From Prochilodus magdalenae (lineage: Eukaryota; Chordata; Actinopteri; Characiformes; Prochilodontidae), in the NCBI GenBank assembly GCA_024036415.1, contig JAMWET010003618.1, positions 310,001 through 374,000 on the forward strand: DNA of 64,000 nucleotides. Direction: 5' to 3'. Both the position numbers and the translations under genes were made by a program. Shown here one piece after another: positions 13,795 through 25,300 of this stretch. The notes below the pieces were generated by a model. That model worked only from the letters and a program-made list of their open reading frames with translations. It made no database searches and was not told the origin of the DNA. The first letter of the stretch is position 1. The number at the start of each line of letters is the position of its first letter.

Positions 13795-14485
13795 CTTAGC
13801 TGTAGCAAAAAGATATGTATTTTAGTGTTATGTAAGCAAATCATAGCAGCATTAAAAAAAGAAAAAGCCAGCTATCCTTTTACACTTTGGCCACAACAAG
13901 AAATTATTATCACTAAAATCACTTGTTTTGAAAAGTATTACTAATCAGAGATACTTGCAATCATTAAAACACACAACAGCATGAAATACTGTGCCAATAA
14001 AGGCAAACTCACAAACCTCCATATGTATGCCTGGCAACTATGTACAATTACTTTACATGTCTACCGTACAGCAAAACAGCATTAACAGCCAATGAAACTG
14101 AATGACTCAGAGCCTTTCAATACTGCTATCAACATGAAAGTAAGTGGCGAGCTAAATTAGGCCTTTGTGTAATAAAAAATTCATATGCATACAAGCATAA
14201 ACAGAGCAGGCTTTTATCGTTTGAGGAAACAAAGCATGCCATTTTGACATAATGAATAGCAGTGCAGAGCCTGCATGCCTGTTTAAAAGCATTCACAAGT
14301 TATTTAAAGACCTGGAGAAGAGCTATGTCAAGCCTGACAGCACTAGATGCTGCTGCTCCTCACTCACTCCATCCTTGCCTAGTCACTGGGCTGGCTACAC
14401 AGTGCATGCGTATGAGGGAGGTGGGGACAGAGGGTGGCTGTGGACCAGGGGAGGGGAGCCGAGGAGAGAGCGGAGAGGAACTCAC

Positions 14486-14520
14486 CTCGCTTCGATGCCC
14501 TTGGGACGTCCTGATGAGAG
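14486..14520 (-). other. cryba4: cryba4 exon 1, non-coding (5' UTR)
   Basis: A GTGAG donor at 14481-14485 (minus strand) follows a leader of about 35 bases downstream of a TATA-like box. Exon 2 starts at 13799 after a CAG acceptor and has only five untranslated bases before the ATG. A separate leader exon is therefore needed, and this is the best candidate. The 5' end is estimated from the TATA spacing. Confidence 0.65.
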
Positions 14521-14546
14521 AGTGAAACCTGGCACGCGTGTCTACC

Positions 14547-14555
14547 CTTTTAAAG
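14547..14555 (-). promoter_or_regulatory. TATA-like box of cryba4
   Basis: The minus strand reads GGCTTTAAAAGGG. It lies about 30 bases upstream of the inferred transcription start of the leader exon. TATA-type promoters are usual for lens crystallin genes. Confidence 0.6.
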
Positions 14556-17244
14556 CCTCCCCTGGCAAAGGGCCCAGCTAAAAGCTCCAGCTCAGCAGCA
14601 AGGGAGGGGCCCAGGCTTTGTGTGGCTGACAATGGAGGGGTTAAATCTATAGAGTAGCAGAAGTGCAAACACCACACTATGTCTATGCTGGAGTTTCCAT
14701 GGTAGCAGAAACACGGTATACATACATGTTGCGTGACCATCCTGGCCCATAAGGGACCATGTGAATGGCATGTGGAGGATGCAAAGATGGAACCGAAGTA
14801 TTGTTGTGTGTTGTCTTTTCTCTCCAGCCAAGCTCTCCAGCGGCCAGATAACAATTGTTGTTGCTTTGTGAACAAGTGCACCACAGTGGAAACAATGTCT
14901 GAGTGAGGGGAGGTTACTGTAAGCCCTCCATGATGTAACACCTGCATCATGCATCATCATAGGGATATCTAGCCACCTCACTGTAACAAAACCACTAAAA
15001 CTAGTTTTAAGATTTACAATAGCTTTGTATTGCCAATAGCACAACACAACCATACAGAGGACTCATACACATTCATCCTTCCACTGTTTAAAGCCAACAT
15101 ACTGCTAGGGATATGGAACAATATGTAGTTGTCAAGAAACTGCTAGTGAGACTGTGAGAGACAGAAAATGCAACCAACTTTTAAAAATGAACTTTAGATG
15201 TGTGGAAAATATCCCTGAATATATTTGGAATGAGAACAAACCTCCCTAAAATGTAAATAAAATAGGCTGAAAATAAGGCAAAGCATGGGCATACTACAGT
15301 GTATTCTAATATTACATTTATTGGGCCTTTGTGTAATGTTCAGTAACCAGATGTTCCAGAAAAATCAATAATTTATACTTCATGGCCATTCTAACTGGAA
15401 ATCGCATACATAAAGCATGGTCTTTGACTCTTGTGTGATATTGCAGGCGCATAACAAGAGGTTTTTGTCTTTTTGTATTATAATTATATTATTATAAAGT
15501 ATCTTTTATTTTTTCATCTTTATCTTTTATGCCCTATTATTGGTCTCCTTCTATAAAAGTTTGGTATCCTTTCTTTGTAACCATATTAGATTGTACCTAG
15601 ACAGCCAGCCAATAGATATTCTGTAGATTATCTAATCTATTCATGCTAAATGAATTAACAAACTATCTCTTGAAAGACAGTTGATTGATGACCCAAGGTT
15701 TTCTATAGCGCTTTCCATACTAGAGAAAATCAACTTTGACAAACAATGGATGGGTAGGATCTCCCACAGTTTGCTGGCTTTTCTTCCTACTACTTAACAA
15801 GTACATCTCACACAACTGTTTTTGTGGTTTACCCATGATTTTCCCAGCCATAATCACATCCCATTTAATCCTCAAAAGTTTAGTCTTACCCTTAGCCCCA
15901 AGGATACTGTAACGAGTATATACAGTAAATCGTCTGCCAAAACACTCTCAACCAGACTCCTATAGACCAACAGAACCGTTTTTCTAATTGTAACGTATAG
16001 TGTTGGGCTTAGGACAAGGGTGAGGGTTAGGATTTGGGCTGCAGTTAAAGTTAGAGTTAAGTCAAGGTTTGGGTGGTTTATTGATCAACTGCTATTGGTT
16101 TGCAATATATCAGTTAGAACAGTTTCCCATCTTGGCTCATATACAGTGGCTATGCCATTGTATAAGGTAGTTTTCAAATTCCAGCTGAGCATAAGAAATA
16201 CATTGCAAACATGATCATGCCCAAGTGCCAAAATGGTACTGAAAGCCACTCAGTTTGCACTGATTTCATGCAGTATATTGAATATGTTTTTAAAGTCAGA
16301 CACATACAGTATACATCTCTGCTTAAAAACATGCAAATATTACCCTAGTTTCCTTTTGTGTAGTGAATTTCCTGTGTTAAAGTTTCCTTTCTGTGTGTGA
16401 AACTGAAAAACTTAAAAAAATCTGTACTCATGGTAAGCCCCATCCTTCAGTTGCTGAGCCATGCAGCCAGCCTAAGTCGCACTCTGTTAAGTGTAGGATA
16501 CATGTCTAAAACATAATGCCAAATTTGTTATTAACAAATACATCTGTGAAATCTGTGTTTAAATAGAAGCTGCATGCAATATTATTTCTATAGTTGTGGA
16601 TCGTCTACCTAATCTTATAAATTCTCCTTCAGTGTTAATTTGCATGCAAGTATTTCTGTTCACAACAACGTCATGACTTTCTATTCTTTACGACTTGCGC
16701 ACACATACAGCACCATGCAAAACCAGTTCAGAACACGTAAGCCAGCTATTTAAACCTCATATTTTTTAAACGTTTGGAGCGACTAGGTGAAACGATGAAC
16801 AACTGACTGAGTCAGATTCAAGCAATTTTCTTTCAAATCAAATGATGTACATAGTAAATTTTCTGATTTTGAAAATGCATTAACCTGTTGGAATACTATT
16901 TTGTATGGAAAATATGATATCCCTTGGGACCACAGTCTTTGCCAAAGTGTATGTTCCTAGTCAAACTTAGAGCAGCACAGGGAGTCGGTAGGGAAAAGGA
17001 TTAGTATATCCTAACCTATGGCCTATACATTCCTCTGGTCCATAAGCAGCCTATGGTGTGCGGCACTACCACACATGGGGAAAGTGCCATTGTCAGGGCT
17101 TTCCATTGACAGTAAAGTGCTTACAGACAATAGGGGAGAGATTTCTGGGCAATGGGATGACCCTATGGCTTTAGCACAACCCGACTCTGATGACGGGGGC
17201 GTTTCTATTGTATGCCAAGCCCCTCCATACTCCCCTTGCCAGGG
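14556..17244. other. Shared upstream region of the divergent crystallin pair
   Basis: About 2.7 kb separates the TATA boxes of cryba4 (minus) and crybb1 (plus). Lens enhancers for both genes probably lie here. TGATGA-type half sites for large Maf proteins can be found (for example CTCTGATGACGG near 17190), but such short words occur by chance. Near 15.96-16.07 kb is a degenerate TTAGGG-like stretch (GGGTGAGGGTTAGGATTTGG). Open frames over 14.36-15.05 kb do not resemble any protein. Confidence 0.5.
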
Positions 17245-17250
17245 TATAAA
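17245..17250 (+). promoter_or_regulatory. TATA box of crybb1
   Basis: GGGTATAAAAGATGAGG gives a consensus TATAAA. It predicts a start near 17275, just before a leader that ends at a GTAAGC donor. Confidence 0.75.
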
Positions 17251-17274
17251 AGATGAGGCACTGGACTGAGGGGG

Positions 17275-17320
17275 CAGCACGAGCCAGCCAGCTCCACACG
17301 GCACAGCTGTACTCAAGCAG
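17275..17320 (+). other. crybb1: crybb1 exon 1, non-coding (5' UTR)
   Basis: The leader lies downstream of the TATA box and ends in CAAGCAG followed by GTAAGC at 17321. The next exon starts at 17660 after CTCTCCCACAG, 21 bases before the ATG. The 5' end is estimated from TATA spacing. Confidence 0.7.
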
Positions 17321-17680
17321 GTAAGCAGCCAGCAAACGCAAATGGATCCAGCAAAAAAAGGGCACTGTTCCCACTCCTTCTCCAGTTGGGAGTCCAATCA
17401 CCCCGTGCCTTGGTTTTGAGAGCAGTCATAATTCATGGAAGCAACAGATCGTTTAGCTGATCAGCTCACTGTTTCATTTCAGTAATGGTTTGTATTATCT
17501 GAAATACATAGCCCAAGTTCTATCATGATTCAGTCCAACTCCATCACAGTTTGATGGGTCTTTACAAACCTCTCCCACTTATTTGTTGGCCCACTATGGT
17601 TGTTTGGAATATATCCACTAAGTCCCATGCCCTTTCCTACCCTTTGCTCTCTCCCACAGACTCTCTTGAACCCTATCACC

Positions 17681-19236
17681 ATGTCTCAGACCGCCAAGAC
17701 CGCCTCCAACCAGGGCACTGATGCCAAGGACAAGGGAACTCCTGCCCCTGCTGCCTCCAGCAAGGCCACCAAGACCGGAGATTCCGCCATGGGTAACTAC
17801 AGAGTAAGTGCTTTGGCTCAAATGCTTTTGCCACCATTCCAACTTAAGTTATTTTACATATATATATAGATATAGATATTGAGTAAAACTCATCTCAAGT
17901 TACTAAATATAATTTACTCATCTAAAAGCAATCTAGATGAACAATAAAAGCATCTATTTTGTGCATTTATATGTTGCTGCATTTTAGAGGATAAATCTTG
18001 ATGCCTTCTTCCACAGATCATGCTGTTTGACCAGGAGAACTTCCAGGGCAGGATGATGGAGGTCCAGAATGAATGCATGAACGTGTGTGACCGCGGTATG
18101 GACAGAGTCCGCAGTATCATTGTGGAGTGCGGCCCGTAAGTTATATACTTGATAGCAGATGTAAACAGCCATAGCACTTTCTCATTTTCTTCAATCCTGC
18201 AGTTTAATGGTGCTCTTTATTCTGTTGCATTCATCTCATTATTCCTCTGGTCTTTTCCCTCATAACCTTGCCCACCTGATGGCATTCCTTGTTCTGTCTT
18301 GGACACCCTTCACCCTGCTGACCTGCTCTTCAGCTTTGTTGCCTTCGAGCAGACTAACTTCCGTGGGGAGATGTTCATCCTGGAGAAGGGAGAGTATCCT
18401 CGCTGGGATACCTGGTCAAACAGCTACCGCAGTGACTGTCTCATGTCCCTCAGGCCCATCCGCATGGTAAGACACCACAGGCTCTTTAAAATAAAGGCAG
18501 CAGAAAGGGTTCTTTGGAGTATTGATATAAAACAACAACATAGGTTCCCTAATGCTTTCAATGGGTGGTTTTTTAAAGAACCATTTATGTAAATGACCTG
18601 TTGCAAGCATGATGAACCTTTTGAAGGTTTAAAGGAATCTCCACATATTCCTGAAACTGTATCTCCAAGCCAAGAACCAATTAGTAAGCTTTATCCTCAA
18701 GTCTCAGAAACACTATTATTTTAGGAGTTTAGCTTCTTACTTTAACCCCGCCTCTCTGTTCTGCATTATAGGACCCCATGGAGCACAAGATCTGCCTGTA
18801 TGAGCTCTCTGACTTCCAGGGCAACAAGATGGAGATCCAGGAGGATGATGTCCCCACCCTCTGGGCGCACGGTTTCTGTGACAGAGTGGGCAGCGTGAGA
18901 GTCCCCGGTGGAGCGTAAGTATCAAATCATCTGTAATAGAACACAGCATCATTTAAGACAGAATCATTCTTAAGGAGACCTACACCAGTACCATGAAGAT
19001 GTCCAAAACAAACGATCTTGAATGGGAATACTGACACGTTCTCTCTTTTCTTATCTAGTTGGGTGGGATACCAGTACCCTGGCTACAGAGGCTACCAGTA
19101 TCTGTTTGAGTGCGGCGATTACAGACACTACAACGAGTTCTGTGCCTTCCAGCCTCAGATTCAGTCCATGCGCCGTGTGAGAGACATGCAGTTCCACCAG
19201 CGTGGCTGCTTTACCCTGACCGCTGCTAAACAGTGA
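17681..19236 (+). CDS. crybb1: Beta-B1 crystallin (complete, about 231 residues)
   Basis: Basic beta-crystallin, a major structural protein of lens fibre cells that helps nucleate higher-order beta-crystallin oligomers. Coding exons: 17681-17803, 18017-18135, 18334-18466, 18772-18914 and 19059-19236. All splice sites are GT-AG and phases agree. Exon 1 of the CDS encodes the N-terminal arm (residues 1-41), rich in Ala, Pro, Thr and Lys and ending GNYR. The next four exons encode one Greek key each. Hallmarks include [20 protein letters not shown] and [17 protein letters not shown]-terminal arm of about 18 residues follows. The N-terminal arm is shorter than in mammals. Orientation opposite to cryba4 matches the mammalian locus. 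Confidence 0.97.
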
Positions 19237-19383
19237 AACAGCCCTCCAACAGACCTGCGGCAGAAATACTAGCCTTCTCATGGCGCTTTTTATCCCCTCT
19301 CCCAAACCCTTCCTCTGACTCTCCCTGAGAATAGATTGATATAAATTGTACCGGACATCTGACTCTCTTTTTATGATGCCAAT

Positions 19384-19389
19384 AATAAA
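19384..19389 (+). terminator. Polyadenylation signal of crybb1
   Basis: AATAAA lies about 150 bases after the crybb1 stop codon. A short 3' UTR is usual for crystallin genes. Confidence 0.8.
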
Positions 19390-19639
19390 CATGTTTTGGA
19401 AAATTTACTTTCTAAGCTGAGTTTTCTTTTATTTGAACACTGGGTAGATCATGGTATCTGGGCAAATTTATTGTTTTCTTGCTTTTTTCATTCCTCTTAT
19501 AAAAAGAAGACTTTATACATGGAACAAAAATTTTGGACATCAAAGTCTGGTACATTGGCTCTTCCATCTTTTAGAGACACATAACAGGTTGAGCATAGCT
19601 TTCAGTAAATTCTCATTACTATTTGCACACAAGTCACAT

Positions 19640-19882
19640 ATTCATACTCACAAACCTTCATTCACTCATCCATCATCATTCTAATGGTTTATCCTCCTGG
19701 GTCGGCGGGGAGTGCTGGAGCCTATTATGGGCAGACTTCCACTTCATCACAGGGCTCACACACTCACATTGAGGGTACAGCTTATCCAACCCATCTGACT
19801 GGATGTCTTTAGACTGGACTAACGGAGACATGGGAAAAACATCCAACAACACACAAAAAAATCACCCGGTCGGGTAATCAAA
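19640..19882. repeat. Dispersed repeat fragment
   Basis: ATTCACTCATCCATC, then GGCGGGGAGTGCTGGAGCC and a run of words about totals and listings. The same start (ATTCATCCACTAAACCACTTATCC then GGGTGCTGGAGG) occurs at 49.02 kb. This is a non-coding fish repeat family and the ends are approximate. Confidence 0.55.
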
Positions 19883-20051
19883 CCCAGGCCCTTTTTGAGG
19901 CATCTGTGAGGCTACAGTGCTTCCCATTGCTTTGAAACATGTACATAAATGTTTGAATAACAGAAGCTTTGCACAGATAAAACATACTGTCTTTTTGGGG
20001 GAAAATTTTTTAACTTTTATTTCATGATTTCTTAATTTTCCTTAAATTAGC
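19883..20051 (+). repeat. Left arm of a long inverted repeat
   Basis: This stretch from CCCAGGCCCTTTTTGAGG to CTTAATTTTCCTTAAATTAG is almost exactly repeated in reverse complement at 22029-22196. By eye the differences are few: single-base changes and short indels. The spacer is about 2.0 kb. Confidence 0.85.
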
Positions 20052-20135
20052 TGATGTTATTTTTAACTGTCCAGACTCCTGTGTTTAATGTTTTCTTTGT
20101 AGACTGTAAGGATATGAACCAAAACAACAAAATGT

Positions 20136-20398
20136 CATGTTGTCAGTATGAAGCTAGATATACGCTCATGAAAATAAAAATAACTGGAGCCAGAAGAAAG
20201 TGTCGGGTTAAAATGCAATAATTGATGATTAAAAATTTGGTGGTCATGAGGGGTCACAGAGGGCATCATGGTTGCTGAATGTCCTGTTGAGTAAGTCAGG
20301 TACAGCAATAAGGCCCGGCCGAGCGAGAAACTTGAATCATTTGCATGTCTCACAAAGTCAAATCTACCCACAAAGTTTCATTCCTGTCGGTTGATTCC
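20136..20398 (-). mobile_element. Fragment of a Tc1-type element end (same family as 51.30 kb)
   Basis: Read on the minus strand from 20398 it begins GGAATCAACCGACAGGAATG, then GAGACATGCAAA. The same order occurs on the plus strand at 51366-51422 (GGAATCAATCGACAGGAATG, then GAGACATGCAAAA). Only a terminal piece is present here and I see no transposase catalytic motif. Confidence 0.5.
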
Positions 20399-20399
20399 A

Positions 20400-20400
<1 letters not shown>

Positions 20401-20432
<32 letters not shown>
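20401..20432. repeat. (ATCT)n microsatellite
   Basis: About seven tandem ATCT units run into a short TA tract. Confidence 0.9.
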
Positions 20433-20440
<8 letters not shown>

Positions 20441-20500
20441 ATATAGCAATATAGATTGCTTTTTCTGTCCAAATTGCCTCTATAAATGGCATATATATAC

Positions 20501-21535
20501 ACTGCTCAAAAAAATAAAGGGAACACTTAAATAACACATCCTAAATCTGAATGAATGAAATATTCTCATTTGATACTTTGTTCTGTACAAAGTTCAATGT
20601 GCTGACAACAAAATCACACAAAAATCATCAATGGAAATTAAATTTATTAACCAGTGGAGGCCTGGATTTGGAGTCACACACAAAATTAAAGTGGAAAAAC
20701 TCACTACAGGCTGATCCAACTTTGATGTAATGTCCTTAAAACAAGTCAAAATGAGGCTCAGTATTGTGTGTGGCCTCCACGTGCCTGTATGACCTCCCTA
20801 CAACGCCTGGGCATGCTCCTGATGAGGTGGCCGATGGTCTCCTGAGGGATCTCCTGCCGGACCTGGACTAAAGCATCTGCCAACTACTGGACAGTCTGTT
20901 GTGCAACCCTGGTGGTTGGTGGATGGAGCGAGACATGATGTCCCAGATGTGCTCAATCAGATTCAGGTCTGGGGAATGGGCAGGCCAGTCCATAGCTTCA
21001 ACGCTTTCATCTTGCAGTTACTGCTGACACACTCCAGCCACATAAGGTCTAGCATTGTCCTGCATTAGGAGGAACCCAGGGCCAACCGCTCCAGCATATG
21101 GTCTTACAAAGGGTCTGAGGATCTCGGTATCTAATGGCAGCCAGGCTACCTCTGGCGAGCACATGGAGCGCTGTGCGGCCCTCCAAAGAAATGCCACCCC
21201 ACACCATTACTGACCCATTGCCAAACCGGTCATGCTAAAGGATGTTGCAGGCAGCAGATCGCTCTCCACGGCGTCTCCAGACTCTGTCACGTCTGTCACA
21301 TGTGCTTGGTGTGAACCTGCTTTTATCTGTGACGAGCACAGGGTGCCAGTGGCGAATTTGCCAATCCTGGTGTTCTCTGGCAAATGCCAAGCTTCCAAGC
21401 GTCCACCTGTTGTCTATTCCATTTGCACAACAGCATGTAAAATTGATTGTTACTCAGTGTTGCTTCCTAAGTGCACAGTTTGTTTTCACAGAAGTTTGAT
21501 TTACTTGGAGTTATATTGTGTTGTTTTTTTGAGCA

Positions 21536-21536
<1 letters not shown>
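20501..21536 (-). mobile_element. Tc1-like transposon remnant, 3' half of the transposase
   Basis: Terminal words CACTGCTCAAAAAAATAAAG on the left and TTTTTTTGAGCAGTATA on the right form the inverted ends. Translating the minus strand in pieces shows Tc1-type DDE motifs: MQDNARP (second catalytic Asp) and DWPAHSPDLNLIEHIWD (third acidic residue). Between them are stop codons and frame changes. The N-terminal DNA-binding half is absent or unrecognisable. The copy is dead. A 5' part of the same family lies at 56764-57218. Confidence 0.8.

Positions 21537-21616
<80 letters not shown>
21537..21616. repeat. (TA)n microsatellite
   Basis: About 78 bases of pure TA directly abut the right end of the Tc1 remnant. 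Tc1 elements insert at TA, and the tract may have grown from the target duplication. Open frames here are artefacts. Confidence 0.95.
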
Positions 21617-21618
<2 letters not shown>

Positions 21619-21756
21619 TGACTAAAAGTGGTTTCTTTTTTTCCTTTTTGAATACATAAAAAGTAATGCCTGAAAAATTGAATAATTAGGAATAAACTTG
21701 TATACTTTAGATTGATTGCTTTTTCCTAAATTGCCTGGGCCTTTTTTTGGCTTAAG

Positions 21757-21990
<234 letters not shown>

Positions 21991-22028
21991 CACAAAGAAA
22001 ACATTAAACAAAGGAGTCTGGAAATTTA

Positions 22029-22196
22029 GCAAATTTAAGGAAAATTAAGAAATCATGAAATATAGGTTAAAATGTTCCCCCCAAAAAGACAGTATGTTTT
22101 ATCTGTGCAAAGCTTCTGATATTCAAACATTTATGTACATGTTTCAAAGCAATGGGTAGCACTGTCGCCTCACAGATGCCTCAAAAAGGGCCTGGG
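22029..22196 (-). repeat. Right arm of the long inverted repeat
   Basis: Reverse complement of 19883-20051, matching for about 168 bases. A second inverted pair lies beside it: 21616-21665 (GAATGACTAAAAGTGGTTTC) and 22232-22290. The block is thus doubly palindromic. It ends just over 100 bp before the acads start codon. Confidence 0.85.
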
Positions 22197-22397
22197 AAGT
22201 ATATATATATTATAATATAGTGTAATATATATATTACTTTTTATGTATCCAAAAAGGAAAAAAAGAAAACACTTTTAGTCATTTACCTGGTGCTGGCTAA
22301 GCCTGTTAGCTCGTAGAGGCAGGCTTGTATCTCCAGTGGGTGGCAGTGGCGTTAGCATGAAGACCTGAAGAAAAGCACGAAGAAGAAAGGAACGAAA

Positions 22398-25300
22398 ATG
22401 GCAGCGCTTTTTAAAGCTCGAAAAGGTCAGTAAATAAACTCTAGCCGTTTTAGAAACTGCCCTGTTATCTATCCCGATAACTTTTATGTAACCAAGTTTA
22501 CACTTAATGAGTTGTGACTGAAAGCATTAGCCTAGCTAGCATGCTCCCGACAGTGACTGACTTGCAGACAGTACTGCTTCCCGGCTTACAGCAGCTGTTT
22601 TAGATAATTTGCTGTTTTAAACCCACAAGAATTAATTAAAAGTGAAGTCTATGTTAGATGGCTCGCTGGCTAGCCTACATATAACGACTTCTAGTTTGGT
22701 AATATATATATTCTCTTAGCCCCCTGAACTGTCATCTGTCACCTTTCACCTACTTCCCTGTATACACTCCTCCCAGTGTACTGACCGGAATTCTTTCACC
22801 AATCAATGCACAAGTCTACTTTATATTACAATTATTCATTAAGGTCTTATTTTTATTATTTTTCCCGATACAGAAATTTCACATATTGGTTACATATATT
22901 ATCAAGTCTAAATTTCTATGGACCAGTTGTCCCCATATGGACATAAATGCTATTTTGGGAATTTCAAATATGGAACATAGACCCATCGGCCACAGGACCA
23001 CCATAGAGCAGGTGTTATTTGGGTGGTGGATCATTCTCCGCATTGTAGTGACACTGACGTGGTGGTGGTGTGTTAGTGTGTCTTGCGCTGGTACATGTGG
23101 GTCAGACAGAGCAGTGTTGCTCAAGTGTTAAAACCCTGTGTCCTCCTCTCTATTAGACACTCCGACCTTGTTTGTCCACACTGTATATGTACAGTCAGAG
23201 ACAATGGCTCATCTGCTGGTGCACAGCTTGTGTTCATCATCCTCTAGTCCTTCATCAGTGGTCACAGGATGCTGCCCATAGGATGCTGTTCGCTGGATAG
23301 TTTTGGTTGGTGGACTATTCTCAGTCCATCAGTGACCCTCAGGTGTTTAAACACTCCAGCAACACTGCTGTGTCCAACACACACTATCACCACCATGGCA
23401 GTGTCACTGCAGTGCTGAGAATGAGCCATCACCCAATTAATACCTGCTCTGTTGGGGGTGGTTCTGTATGGGCCCTGAATGTTAAAGAACAGGGTGAAAG
23501 GTGTGTCATAAAGTATGAACAGATGGACTACAGTGTTTAATTGTAGAACCACAAGGTGCACCTGTATGGCAAAAGGAGCTAATAAAATGGACTAAGAGGG
23601 TAGATACAAGGACGTGTATCTAATGCAATGGCTCATCTTGTACTAGCTTTTGACCCCCACTATTTTTCGATTATGGGTCTCTCCAAATTCAGTCAGAATG
23701 GGCCAGCAAGGTAAGATCTAAATAGTTTTATTGGGGTGGCATGCAACTAGAATAAAAAGAAAATAGTGCTACTGCTATAACACTATACAAAAGGTGATAC
23801 ATTTGTACAAACCTACCATCATTGCACAAAAAAAAAATCAACACAGTTATTGACAAGAGTAAACTGAGCAACGCTGTCTTTCAACAGCTCAACAAGTGAA
23901 ATTGTGCTGTGGAGGGGAGTGCTGTGGAGCGGAGGTTTAGATAATTCCTTTGTCTGAATGGCAATAGATTGGTTTAATAGAATATATATTATGCAGACTG
24001 TTAATCCAAGTAATCATGGCTCAAATAGGCCTTATTGACACTTTACACTGCTCATCGAAGAGCATATTTATTACATTTTAATTTCTAATTTTCTGCAGGA
24101 GTATAAACTCATTGGCTTAATAGTAAATTGCCATGCAGTCTAAGTGTTGGATTCCCTGCCGTGGTTTATATATACTATTTTATCATGTTGTGATATCAAA
24201 ATGTGTTTTTGAAGCATACACATGCATTCTCATTGTCTTTCAGCCTTGGGTATGGCTGTGAGTTGTGGCACTCGTAGCTTATCTCAGCTGGCAGAATTAC
24301 CTGAGCTCCATCAGATGCTGAGGCAGACGTGTCGAGATTATGCAGAAAGGGAACTTGCCCCAATTGCTGGACAGCTGGACAAAAATCACACATTTCCAGC
24401 CAAGCAGGTAAAGAACCTGAAAAATGGCAACATGTTTATTTGCACATGAGGATTTACTAATGAAAGCGCTTTCTTTTAGGTCCCTGTTATAAACCTAATT
24501 TATATAAAATAGTTAAGTTCACCTACAGTTCTGTTTTTTCTTTGTAGATTCAGGAACTTGGAGCAATGGGTGTAATGGCCGTGGAGGTACCAGAGAGTCT
24601 TGGGGGAGCTGGAATGGATTATCTTGCCTACAGCCTGGCTGTTGAGGAGTTAAGCAGAGGATGTGCTTCCACTGGGGTCATCGTGAGCGTCAATAATGTA
24701 CGTCTCTCTCACAGGGCAAGGCTTCATGTTTCAGTTGGACCCCTTTACTACATTACAGTAAAGTTGATTAGTTGAACTTCATTTTAGCTCGCAGTTAAAC
24801 AGAAAATAAATTCATATCTGTCTCCAACCTTATTTAAATTTTCAGTGCCTAGATTGATATTTTGTCATTCAATGGGATATGATGTATTATGAGTTCAGTT
24901 AAAATTAGTGTGTGCATGCATGAATGCTGTAATAAGCAAGTTTATTTTTGTCACAGTCTTTATACCTGGGCCCAGTTCTGAAGTTTGGCACAGAGGAACA
25001 AAAACAGCAATGGATCTCTCCGTTTACCACTGGGGGAAAAGTGGGCTGCTTTGCTTTGAGTGAACCAGGTAAATACATCAGCACATATCGACTGACTTTT
25101 AATAAGGCACTGCCCTGGACTGCAGCTTTTCCAACACGTACAATGCTCAAATTTCACCCCTAGGGCAACCCCTATTATTTGGGAAGTAGGCATATGTAAA
25201 TATAAAAACTGACATATTTTTACATGTACATTTTTATGTTTACACATAATATAAAATTAGAATTGTCCGAGACTGCATCTTGTCATTAAAGTGCTGTGAT

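Noticed and set aside
14360..15053. Minus-strand open frames of 196 and 153 codons
   Set aside because: They overlap the cryba4 leader and promoter, resemble no family and have biased composition.
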